A stretch of 5,165 nucleotides of DNA from Dehalococcoidia bacterium (lineage in GTDB: Bacteria; Chloroflexota; Dehalococcoidia; Dehalococcoidales; DAOWJC01), in assembly GCA_030640595.1 (NCBI GenBank), contig DAOWJC010000120.1:1-5165 (forward strand). Direction: 5' to 3'. Of the stretch, positions 1-5,165 are shown in pieces. The translations under genes were made by a program, and so were the position numbers. Within the stretch, counting starts at the first letter, position 1; every line of letters begins with the position of its first letter. The notes under the pieces were generated by a model that was not told the DNA's origin, searched no databases, and saw nothing but the letters and a program-made list of their open reading frames with translations.

Positions 1-483
1 AATATCTCTACCGACCATATCGTGCCGGGGAGATTACTGCACCTGCGCAGTAATTTGGCAGAACTGGCAAAGCACGTGCTTGAGGATGCTGACCCTACAT
101 TTGCCCAGCGGGTGAAAAAGGGCGACTTTATAGTCGCTGGGAAGAACTTCGGACTTGGTTCAAGCCGGGAACATGCCCCGCTTGTCATTAAGATGTCAGG
201 GGTAAGCGCTGTCCTTACCAAGTCAGTAGCTCGCATCTTCTTTCGCAATGCTACTAATGTTGGACTTCCAGTGCTTATCTGTGACACCGACAAGATTGAT
301 GACGGTAACGAGATGGAAGTAGACCTGAAGAGGGGGGAGATTAGCAACCTGACAAATAATACCCGACTTCATTTCAAACGGATGCCTGACATTATGCTCC
401 ATATTCTGAATGAAGGTGGACTCATTCCCTATATTAAGAAACACAAGGACTTCAATACCAATCCTATTGAAGGTTCTAAGTAG
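1..483 (+). CDS. acn: Aconitate hydratase, C-terminal swivel domain (5' end outside window)
   Basis: The open frame enters at base 1 and ends at TAG 481-483, giving 160 visible residues. Aconitase isomerises citrate to isocitrate through cis-aconitate on a 4Fe-4S cluster. The visible part is the swivel domain. It begins with a TDHI-P-G segment (residues 4-10) and an LRSN segment whose Arg16 fits the substrate-binding arginine of aconitase (Arg580 in the pig mitochondrial enzyme). GLGSSREHA follows at residues 51-59, where the serine-serine-arginine triplet includes the catalytic serine, and then a conserved ARIF-RN-N-GL stretch. The cluster cysteines would lie upstream, outside the window. 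LeuD (isopropylmalate isomerase small subunit, about 165 residues) shares this fold, so a stand-alone small subunit is the alternative. The TDH and LRSN segments and the isocitrate dehydrogenase 15 bases downstream favour the roughly 640-residue monomeric bacterial aconitase. A GTG at base 22 is internal and not a real start. Confidence 0.75.
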   Translation, partial: NISTDHIVPGRLLHLRSNLAELAKHVLEDADPTFAQRVKKGDFIVAGKNFGLGSSREHAPLVIKMSGVSAVLTKSVARIFFRNATNVGLPVLICDTDKIDDGNEMEVDLKRGEISNLTNNTRLHFKRMPDIMLHILNEGGLIPYIKKHKDFNTNPIEGSK

Positions 484-490
484 CAATAAG

Positions 491-495
491 AGGCG
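491..495 (+). promoter_or_regulatory. Ribosome binding site deciding the icd start
   Basis: A purine-rich AGAGGCGG sequence spans about 489-496. With its AGG at 491-493 it is 5 bases from ATG 499 but only 2 bases from GTG 496, so the ATG is the more likely start. The same AGAGGCGG string precedes the M16 peptidase at 3181-3188, which supports its use as a Shine-Dalgarno in this genome. Confidence 0.5.
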
Positions 496-498
496 GTG

Positions 499-1605
499 AT
501 GAAGCACACAATTACGCTAATACCCGGCGATGGCACCGGACCGGAGGTTGTGGAGGCTGCCAGACGGGCGCTTGAGGCTACTGGCGTAGAATTCCAGTGG
601 GAAGTGGTTAATGCCGGTGCCAGCGCCTTAGAGAAAGAGGGTAGTCTATTGCCGGAACGCCTCTTTGCGTCAATCAGGAAGAATAAGGTGGCGCTTAAAG
701 GACCGACCACTACTCCGGTAGGTACGGGTTTTCGTAGTGTGAATGTAGCTCTTCGAAAGACGCTTGACCTCTATGCCTGCCTTCGTCCTTGCCGAAGTTA
801 CCCGGGTATCCCGTCGAGATACGAAAATGTGGATATAATAATCGTGAGGGAAAACACCGAGGATTTGTATGCTGGATTCGAATTCGCCGAGGGCACGCCA
901 GAGGCAGAAAAGTTGCTTTCCTTCATCTCAAAGAGTATAGGCGAGACGGCACGAAAGGACTCTGGCATTAGCCTTAAGTTAATCTCCGAGACAGCATCGA
1001 GGAGAATTGCCAAGTTTGCTTTCGAGTATGCCCGCACTAATGGCAGGAAAAAGGTAAGCGTTGTTCATAAGGCAAATATTATGAAGTTCTCAGACGGGCT
1101 GTTCCTTAACGTGGTTCGGGATGTTGCCAGGGCTTATCCTGACATCGAGTTCGAAGACAGAATTGTGGATAACCTGTGCGCACAGCTGGTTCAGCGACCG
1201 CATCAGTTCGACGTACTTGTGCTTCCCAATCTCTATGGAGATATTGTCTCCGATTTGTGTGCTGGACTGGTGGGTGGTCTGGGGGTGGCGCCGGGGGCAA
1301 ATATCGGGGACGAGATAGCCATTTTTGAACCTACTCATGGCAGCGCTCCAAAATATACCGGCTTGAACAAAGTGAACCCGACGGCGATGATTCTATCCGG
1401 TGTTATGATGCTTCGGTATATTAACGAGAAGGTGGCTGCCGATAGGCTTGAAGCAGCCGTAGCCGAAGTTATAGCTGAGGGCAAATCGGTTACCTATGAC
1501 TTAAAACCGGGTCGCGATGCCACCACAGCCGTAGGAACCTCAGAGATGACAGATGCCATAATTGCTAAGTTAAGTGAAGGAGCATCTTCAAAAGTGAGTG
1601 GTTAG
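499..1605 (+). CDS. icd: Isocitrate dehydrogenase, IDH3/short bacterial type (NAD(P)-dependent)
   Basis: This 368-residue enzyme oxidatively decarboxylates isocitrate to 2-oxoglutarate in the cytoplasm. The substrate site is IDH-like rather than LeuB-like: Ser80, Asn82, Arg86, Arg96 and Arg117 match E. coli Ser113, Asn115, Arg119, Arg129 and Arg153. Tyr124 and Lys191 match the catalytic Tyr160 and Lys230, and Asp224, Asp248 and Asp252 match the metal-binding aspartates. The protein has the IDH3/LeuB length (about 350-370) rather than the roughly 416 of E. coli Icd. In the cofactor loop after THGSAP it carries Lys285, Tyr286 and Val292, the NADP-type residues, where NAD enzymes usually have Asp-Ile. 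The position of E. coli Arg395 is Pro337, so specificity is not settled. GTG at 496 is directly followed by ATG at 499. ATG is preferred because AGG at 491-493 then lies 5 bases away. The gene follows the aconitase by 15 bases and overlaps the opposing gene by 4. Confidence 0.88.
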   Translation: MKHTITLIPGDGTGPEVVEAARRALEATGVEFQWEVVNAGASALEKEGSLLPERLFASIRKNKVALKGPTTTPVGTGFRSVNVALRKTLDLYACLRPCRSYPGIPSRYENVDIIIVRENTEDLYAGFEFAEGTPEAEKLLSFISKSIGETARKDSGISLKLISETASRRIAKFAFEYARTNGRKKVSVVHKANIMKFSDGLFLNVVRDVARAYPDIEFEDRIVDNLCAQLVQRPHQFDVLVLPNLYGDIVSDLCAGLVGGLGVAPGANIGDEIAIFEPTHGSAPKYTGLNKVNPTAMILSGVMMLRYINEKVAADRLEAAVAEVIAEGKSVTYDLKPGRDATTAVGTSEMTDAIIAKLSEGASSKVSG

Positions 1606-2837
1606 GGCGGGGTTAGCGTAAGCAATTCTTTGGCAATATCTGGATACCTGGTGATAAAACGCAGTTCGTCAGCAACAAGGGACTTCTGGGCTAGCACATT
1701 TGCGTATCTTACCAATTCCAGGATTTCCTGAGCATCATCCCTGTGCTCGAAGCTTATTTCCATTTTCCCCATGATATGCCTGAAACCGGATATCCCGCCA
1801 TATTCGCCAGAGCATATCTCCCTGCCGGTTTCGACCATCTCTGGCTCTCCTCTACCCAGCTCTTTGAAATCATATAGTTCGTAGTTTTCTGGATCCTTTA
1901 ACACTCCATCAGCATGGATACCTGAGGCATGAGCGAAAGCATTAGCCCCCACCCCGGGCTGATTTATAGGGATAGGAACATCAAAAGCATAGCTTGCATA
2001 CTTACTAATCCTCCACGCCATGGATAGGTGAATCGGTATACCAAACTTATATTTTTTGGCTAGCTTCTTGGACTTTTTGAGCGCCAGAACTACAGCCACG
2101 AGGTCGGCATTGCCTGCCCTTTCTCCAATGCCGTTGATTGTCGTGTTTATATAGGCGTCCTGCCCGCCATCAATGATACCTATTGCTCCAGCGACGGAGT
2201 TGGCAACTGCCAAGCCCAGGTCATCATGGCAGTGGGTTTCAATGGACATTCCCACTTCTTTTGCCAGCAGCTTGCAGATTTTGTATATACTGAAGGGGTT
2301 ATCATAGCCGAGGGTATCAGCATACCTGAACCTGTCTGCCCCGTGCTCCTTAGCTACCGAGGCAAATTGGAGGAGGAAATCAGCATCTGTTCTTGAGGCA
2401 TCCTCGGCAGTAATCCCGATGGTTTCAGCACCATGCGACTTGGCGGCATCTATAGCCTCTGCTGCCGTCATCAATATATCTTGCCTACTCCTTGCCCCTT
2501 TGAACTTACTCGCAATCATTTGGTCAGAGGTGGAGATAGAAAGTTGAAGGTGCTTGATATTTGGTACCAATTCATAAGCTCTTTCCACATCCTCAACAGT
2601 CGCCCGTATCCATCCCCCCAAGCGGATGGGCTTCAGGACACCCATTTCTGCCAGTTTGAGGTTCGCCTGAAGGTAATGAGACTCGTGTCTGGTAGTCGGG
2701 AAGCCAAATTCGCTTTGAAAAACTCCCATCTCATTCAAAAATATATTTATCATGGTCTTGGCGAGCTTGGATAAACCAAGCTTGGCTGTCTGAACTCCAT
2801 CACGATTTGTCACATCGAGCAAGTAAACTTTACCCAT
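1602..2837 (-). CDS. Re-citrate synthase-like enzyme of the isopropylmalate/homocitrate synthase family
   Basis: This 411-residue protein has a DRE-TIM (HMGL-like) barrel of the family that condenses acetyl-CoA with 2-oxo acids. The visible motifs are NRDGVQT at 11-17 with metal-ligand Asp13, EDASRTD at 145-151, HCHDD at 202-206 (metal ligands His202 and His204), GERAGN at 238-243, and a GIHADG-LK segment at 306-314. It lacks the C-terminal LeuA regulatory domain, since LeuA is usually about 500 residues or more. Known Re-citrate synthases (Clostridium kluyveri, Dehalococcoides) are annotated as homocitrate or isopropylmalate synthases and belong to this family. The LLDVTNRDGVQTAKLGL opening and the SEFGFPTTRHE stretch at 42-52 look like that group. 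Convergent aconitase and isocitrate dehydrogenase genes fit citrate production for 2-oxoglutarate and glutamate. Homocitrate synthase (NifV/LYS20 type) is the main alternative. ATG 2835-2837 has AAGGG 8 bases upstream and a promoter beyond that. Confidence 0.75.
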   Translation of the reverse strand: MGKVYLLDVTNRDGVQTAKLGLSKLAKTMINIFLNEMGVFQSEFGFPTTRHESHYLQANLKLAEMGVLKPIRLGGWIRATVEDVERAYELVPNIKHLQLSISTSDQMIASKFKGARSRQDILMTAAEAIDAAKSHGAETIGITAEDASRTDADFLLQFASVAKEHGADRFRYADTLGYDNPFSIYKICKLLAKEVGMSIETHCHDDLGLAVANSVAGAIGIIDGGQDAYINTTINGIGERAGNADLVAVVLALKKSKKLAKKYKFGIPIHLSMAWRISKYASYAFDVPIPINQPGVGANAFAHASGIHADGVLKDPENYELYDFKELGRGEPEMVETGREICSGEYGGISGFRHIMGKMEISFEHRDDAQEILELVRYANVLAQKSLVADELRFITRYPDIAKELLTLTPP

Positions 2838-2893
2838 TTTTTACACCCTTCCCCAACTTCTAGCTGATATATTCTCCTTTGATTTTCTTCGCA

Positions 2894-2923
2894 ATTTTAA
2901 CCCTTTGTAATGGTGATAGTCAA
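2894..2923 (-). promoter_or_regulatory. Sigma-70-like promoter of the Re-citrate synthase-like gene
   Basis: Read on the - strand, a -35 box TTGACT (2918-2923) and a -10 box TAAAAT (2894-2899) are separated by 18 bases. Each matches the consensus at 5 of 6 positions. Transcription would begin near 2887, leaving about 50 bases of leader before ATG 2837. The -35 box is only 5 bp from the direct repeat flanking the palindromic element. This is a sequence-only prediction. Confidence 0.6.
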
Positions 2924-2928
2924 GGTGC

Positions 2929-2937
2929 TATTCCTCG
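2929..2937. repeat. Left 9-bp target-site duplication
   Basis: TATTCCTCG here is repeated exactly at 3099-3107. The two copies abut the two ends of the palindromic element directly, as expected when a staggered cut by a transposase is filled in. Including the preceding C would make a 10-bp repeat, but that C is also part of the right inverted terminus. Confidence 0.75.
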
Positions 2938-2965
2938 GAGATTGTTTAGAAACCTATCCCCCTAG

Positions 2966-2999
2966 CCCCCTTCCCTTACTATTTGTTAAGGGGAGGGGG
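2966..2999. repeat. Left hairpin inside the MITE-like element
   Basis: A 13-bp stem pairs 2966-2978 with 2987-2999 around an 8-base loop. Only one pair is a G-T wobble (2972 with 2993). The arms are C-rich and G-rich respectively. Confidence 0.7.
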
Positions 3000-3010
3000 G
3001 AGTGTAGATA

Positions 3011-3033
3011 AGAGAGGGGCGAAGCCCCTCTCT
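3011..3033. repeat. Central perfect hairpin of the MITE-like element
   Basis: AGAGAGGGGC (3011-3020) pairs perfectly with GCCCCTCTCT (3024-3033) around a GAA loop. AGAT at 3006-3009 and ATCT at 3037-3040 extend the stem beyond a small internal loop. It marks the symmetry axis of the element. Confidence 0.8.
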
Positions 3034-3042
3034 AAAATCTCT

Positions 3043-3069
3043 TCCCCCTCTCCTTTAAGGAGAGGGGGA
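3043..3069. repeat. Right hairpin inside the MITE-like element
   Basis: A perfect 12-bp stem pairs 3043-3054 with 3058-3069 around a TTA loop. Its arms are also roughly complementary to the left hairpin arms, consistent with the element being one long inverted repeat. Confidence 0.75.
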
Positions 3070-3098
3070 TAAAGGGGGTGAGGTCAATCGCCAATCTC

Positions 3099-3107
3099 TA
3101 TTCCTCG
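3099..3107. repeat. Right 9-bp target-site duplication
   Basis: This TATTCCTCG copy is identical to 2929-2937 and begins at the base after the right inverted terminus. Both copies are intact, which suggests either a fairly recent insertion or little drift. Confidence 0.75.
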
Positions 3108-3133
3108 ACTACCTCTGCAAGCGGTTCCCTAAA

Positions 3134-3162
3134 TTGACCTGAATCGGGAATACCGCTAGAAT
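3134..3162 (+). promoter_or_regulatory. Sigma-70-like promoter of the M16 peptidase gene
   Basis: A -35 box TTGACC (3134-3139) and a -10 box TAGAAT (3157-3162) are separated by the optimal 17 bases. Each matches consensus at 5 of 6 positions. Transcription would start near 3169, leaving a leader of about 24 bases that carries the AGAGGCGG ribosome binding site. The promoter lies downstream of the palindromic element and is not interrupted by it. Confidence 0.65.
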
Positions 3163-3192
3163 ATCATTTATACTAACTAAAGAGGCGGAATA

Positions 3193-4455
3193 TTGTATCA
3201 AAGGACTACTCTGGATAACGGGCTGCGTATTGTTACCACTACTATGCCCCACACCCACTCGGTATCTATCTGTATCTTTATCGGCGTCGGCTCCCGATAC
3301 GAGATTGTGGCACAGGCAGGCGTTTCACATTTTATTGAGCACCTGTGTTTCAAGGGCACGCCAAAGAGGCCAACGGCTAAGGAAATTTCGGAGGCAATAG
3401 AAGGAGTAGGCGGAATCCTTAACGGGGGCACTGACAAAGAATTAACCGTCTACTGGTGTAAGGTGGCTCAGTCTCACTTCCCCCTTGTCCTGGATGTGTT
3501 GACAGATATTCTACTCCATTCCAAGTTTGACCCTGTGGATATAGAGCGGGAACGGCAGGTTATCATTGAAGAGATTAATATGAGTAAAGATTCACCGTCA
3601 CTACAGGTTAATATGCTCATTGATGAGCTTCTATGGCCTAATCATCCCCTGGGGCGTGATATAGCTGGCAGCAAGGAATCAGTGGCTGCCATAACCAGAG
3701 ACATGATGCTTGACTACATGGCAGGTCAATATCTTCCTGATAATACAGTAATTGCCATTGCCGGTAATATCCAGCATCAGGAGGCGGTAACCGCTGTTAG
3801 CCAGGCTCTGGGTAGCTGGACTACTCGGCAGCCTCGTTCTGGATATTTGGCTTATAAGGAACAACCGAACCCGCGACTCCAGATTGAGAGAAGGGATACC
3901 GAGGAAGCTCACCTGTGTCTGGCGTTACCCGGTCTGCCGCTTCTTCACCCCAAGCGCTTTACCCTTGACCTACTAAATGTCATCCTGGGGGAGGGTATGA
4001 GCAGTCGCTTATTTACTACGATTCGGGATAAGCTAGGGCTTGTCTACAGCATCCATAGCTATGTTGAGCACTGCCTTGACTCGGGCTCGGTTACTGTCTA
4101 TGCCGGAGTGGAACCCAGAAACCTGCCAATAGTCATCAAGGCTATCTTAGAGGAACTATCCCAGCTCAAAGAACTAGTCCCCGAATCTGAACTGTCCAAG
4201 GCAAAGGAATTATCAAAGGGGCGCCTGCTGCTACGTATGGAGGATAGCCGCAATGTTGCTGGCTGGATGGGGGGACAAGAGATTCTCACCGAACGCATTC
4301 TTAGTGTTGAACAGATAGTATCTATTATTGATGCCATCACCGTTGAAGAGCTTAGGCAATTAGCCCAAGAGCTACTGATTGGTAGCCAGCTCCGCTTGGC
4401 GGTAGTTGGTCCTGTTGCCAATGATGAGCCACTGGAGGAACTGCTGAAGCTGTGA
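3193..4455 (+). CDS. M16 family (pitrilysin/MPP-like) zinc metallopeptidase
   Basis: This 420-residue protein has the length of single-chain bacterial M16B peptidases such as B. subtilis MlpA/YmxG and the mitochondrial processing peptidase beta subunit. The inverted zinc motif HFIEH is intact at 46-50: His46 and His50 are ligands, Glu49 is the catalytic base and Glu127 is the distal ligand, with Glu120 also conserved. The C-terminal half has the usual GEGMSSRLF segment (266-274) and the RDKLGLVY segment (278-285) that supplies the substrate-binding Arg/Tyr pair. The enzyme is therefore predicted active. It has no signal peptide or membrane segment, so it is probably cytoplasmic. Substrate and role cannot be read from the sequence. 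The start is TTG: AGAGGCGG at 3181-3188 sits 4 bases upstream, and the N-terminus YQRTTLDNGLRIV is where family members normally begin. The gene is probably monocistronic, with its own promoter upstream and an opposing gene downstream. Confidence 0.9.
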   Translation: MYQRTTLDNGLRIVTTTMPHTHSVSICIFIGVGSRYEIVAQAGVSHFIEHLCFKGTPKRPTAKEISEAIEGVGGILNGGTDKELTVYWCKVAQSHFPLVLDVLTDILLHSKFDPVDIERERQVIIEEINMSKDSPSLQVNMLIDELLWPNHPLGRDIAGSKESVAAITRDMMLDYMAGQYLPDNTVIAIAGNIQHQEAVTAVSQALGSWTTRQPRSGYLAYKEQPNPRLQIERRDTEEAHLCLALPGLPLLHPKRFTLDLLNVILGEGMSSRLFTTIRDKLGLVYSIHSYVEHCLDSGSVTVYAGVEPRNLPIVIKAILEELSQLKELVPESELSKAKELSKGRLLLRMEDSRNVAGWMGGQEILTERILSVEQIVSIIDAITVEELRQLAQELLIGSQLRLAVVGPVANDEPLEELLKL

Positions 4456-4513
4456 GATAGTTTATCTACCTCACCTCCTTTGTCCCCCTCTGTTTCAAAT
4501 ATTGTGAACTTGA

Positions 4514-4545
4514 GGAAGCTCTTTTGCTCAGTGCGGAGAGCTTCC
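4514..4545 (+). terminator. Inverted repeat, possible terminator of the M16 gene
   Basis: GGAAGCTCT (4514-4522) pairs perfectly with AGAGCTTCC (4537-4545) across a 14-base loop, followed on the + strand by AAAAATTTT (4546-4554). It lies 58 bases past the peptidase stop and spans the stop codon of the opposing threonine-synthase-like gene. The loop is long and the T-run short and delayed, so termination would be weak. On the - strand no T-run follows the stem. Confidence 0.35.
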
Positions 4546-5165
4546 AAAAATTTTCAACATTTTGTCGGTTGCTTTTAAGCCACTACCAGTTAAAATTACA
4601 ACGTTAGTTTTACTATCTTCTACCTTAAGAGATTTCTTTAAAGCGCCAATTACTACAGCGGAGGTAGGTTCAACATATATTCCCTTTTGTGCCAGAATAT
4701 TTATCCCTTCAGCAATTTCTTCTTCCGAGACTTTTATTACCTCCCCATCAGTTTCTCTAAGGACCTCCAGTATTTGCTCACCACGGATTGGGTTTAGGCA
4801 AGCAATTCCCTCAGCGTAGGTATGTCGACCCTGAGCTAGGGGAGTAACTTTCGTCTCTCCTTTTGTAAAAGCTTCATAAATCGGGGGGATAGCCTCCGTT
4901 TGCACTGCAATTAATTTGAGCAGGTTGCTAATTATACCCATATCCATTAACTCCCTCCCGGCAAGAGCAATTCCCAAAATTATACTTCCATAACCAACAG
5001 GCGTAATAATGGAGTCTGGAACCCTCCAATTTAGTTGTTCGCAAATCTCATAGAAAACCGTTTTCGTTCCTTCCATAAAAAGGGGATTCCAGTTATGAGA
5101 AGCATAAAATACTTCTCTGGCTTTTTCCTGAATAAACTTGGCTGTATCTTCTCGCGAACCTGGAA
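4528..5165 (-). CDS. thrC: Threonine synthase-like PLP enzyme, C-terminal part (5' end outside window)
   Basis: The - strand frame is open from the window edge to TGA 4530-4528, giving 211 visible residues. The ATG at 5076 is internal: the preceding codons read SHNWNPLFMEGTKT, a typical threonine synthase stretch. Threonine synthase turns O-phosphohomoserine into threonine using pyridoxal phosphate (fold type II). Supporting segments are NPLFMEGTKTVFYEI, the PVGYGS loop where PLP phosphate is usually held, TYAEGIACLNP, a VEPTSA segment and the TGSGLKA segment near the C-terminus, whose serine is placed to contact the PLP ring nitrogen. The loop normally reads GNxG, and here the asparagine is tyrosine. 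The PLP lysine and SGNH region lie outside the window. Related enzymes such as cysteate synthase or diaminopropionate ammonia-lyase are alternatives. The gene is convergent with the M16 gene. Confidence 0.75.
   Translation of the reverse strand, partial: PGSREDTAKFIQEKAREVFYASHNWNPLFMEGTKTVFYEICEQLNWRVPDSIITPVGYGSIILGIALAGRELMDMGIISNLLKLIAVQTEAIPPIYEAFTKGETKVTPLAQGRHTYAEGIACLNPIRGEQILEVLRETDGEVIKVSEEEIAEGINILAQKGIYVEPTSAVVIGALKKSLKVEDSKTNVVILTGSGLKATDKMLKIFGSSPH

Larger units (their letters stand above)
2938..3098. mobile_element. MITE-like palindromic element, 161 bp, non-coding
   Basis: The element begins GAGATTG (2938-2944) and ends CAATCTC (3092-3098), perfect 7-bp inverted termini. Further inward, ACCT (2952-2955) pairs with AGGT (3081-3084), and C-runs at 2958-2962 and 2966-2970 pair with G-runs at 3074-3078 and 3064-3068. 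The whole unit can fold as one long imperfect hairpin centred near 3020 or as three tandem hairpins. It has no open reading frame of note and no transposase, so it would have been moved in trans by an enzyme encoded elsewhere. A 9-bp direct repeat flanks it exactly. It lies between two divergent genes, so a shared terminator role is unlikely. No insertion-sequence family is assigned, because several families make 8-10 bp duplications. Confidence 0.75.

Noticed and set aside
1..483. LeuD, isopropylmalate isomerase small subunit
   Set aside because: The fold is shared, but the TDHI-P-G opening with a following LRSN segment and the adjacent isocitrate dehydrogenase fit the aconitase swivel domain better. 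The upstream sequence would decide, and it is not in the window.
499..1605. LeuB, 3-isopropylmalate dehydrogenase
   Set aside because: The substrate site has the Ser80/Asn82/Arg86 pattern of isocitrate dehydrogenases, and the cofactor loop carries Lys-Tyr rather than the Asp-Ile typical of LeuB.
2433..2774. 113-codon + strand open frame inside the citrate-synthase-like gene
   Set aside because: It lies entirely antisense to a well-supported coding region and resembles no family I recognise.
2960..3080. CRISPR array or G-quadruplex
   Set aside because: The repeats are inverted rather than evenly spaced direct repeats. The G-runs are separated by long loops and pair readily with C-runs on the same strand.
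2952..3084. Bidirectional rho-independent terminator
   Set aside because: The flanking genes are divergent, so there is no transcript to end here, and no T-run follows the stems. Inverted termini plus flanking duplication explain the structure better.
4455..4467. Small hairpin AGATA-GTT-TATCT just after the M16 stop
   Set aside because: It has only 5 AT-rich base pairs and no T-run after it, too weak to call a terminator.
4098..4547. 149-codon - strand open frame across the end of the M16 gene
   Set aside because: It is antisense to the conserved C-terminal half of the peptidase, serine-rich and low in complexity as shadow frames often are, and has no recognisable domain.

Overview
This 5.2 kb window looks like bacterial chromosomal DNA of moderate GC. 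Five protein-coding genes are visible: two cut by the window edges and three complete. The gene content (a Re-citrate-synthase-like protein, a single-domain M16 peptidase, monomeric-type aconitase and IDH3-type isocitrate dehydrogenase) fits an anaerobic lineage such as Dehalococcoidia (Chloroflexota). That assignment rests on recognition from memory of protein style, not on a search, and is moderate at best.

Layout: (1) bases 1-483, + strand: the C-terminal swivel domain of an aconitase. (2) 499-1605, + strand: an isocitrate dehydrogenase, 15 bases after the aconitase stop and surely co-transcribed with it. (3) 1602-2837, - strand: an isopropylmalate/homocitrate-synthase-family enzyme most like Re-citrate synthases, convergent with the dehydrogenase and overlapping it by 4 bases. 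(4) 2838-3192: a 355-base divergent intergenic region holding a consensus-like promoter for each flanking gene. Between the promoters lies a 161-bp palindromic, non-coding mobile element (MITE-like) with inverted termini, abutted on both sides by a perfect 9-bp direct repeat. (5) 3193-4455, + strand: an M16 zinc peptidase starting at TTG. (6) 4456-4527: a short convergent gap, with an inverted repeat that runs into the end of the next gene. (7) 4528-5165, - strand: the C-terminal 211 residues of a threonine-synthase-like PLP enzyme.

Together, genes 1-3 would convert acetyl-CoA plus oxaloacetate to citrate, isocitrate and 2-oxoglutarate. This is the oxidative half-TCA route that many anaerobes use to make glutamate. 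The clustering argues against reading these genes as leuD, leuB and leuA. The most notable non-coding item is the MITE-like insertion, whose flanking repeat ends 5 bp upstream of the -35 box of the citrate-synthase-like gene.
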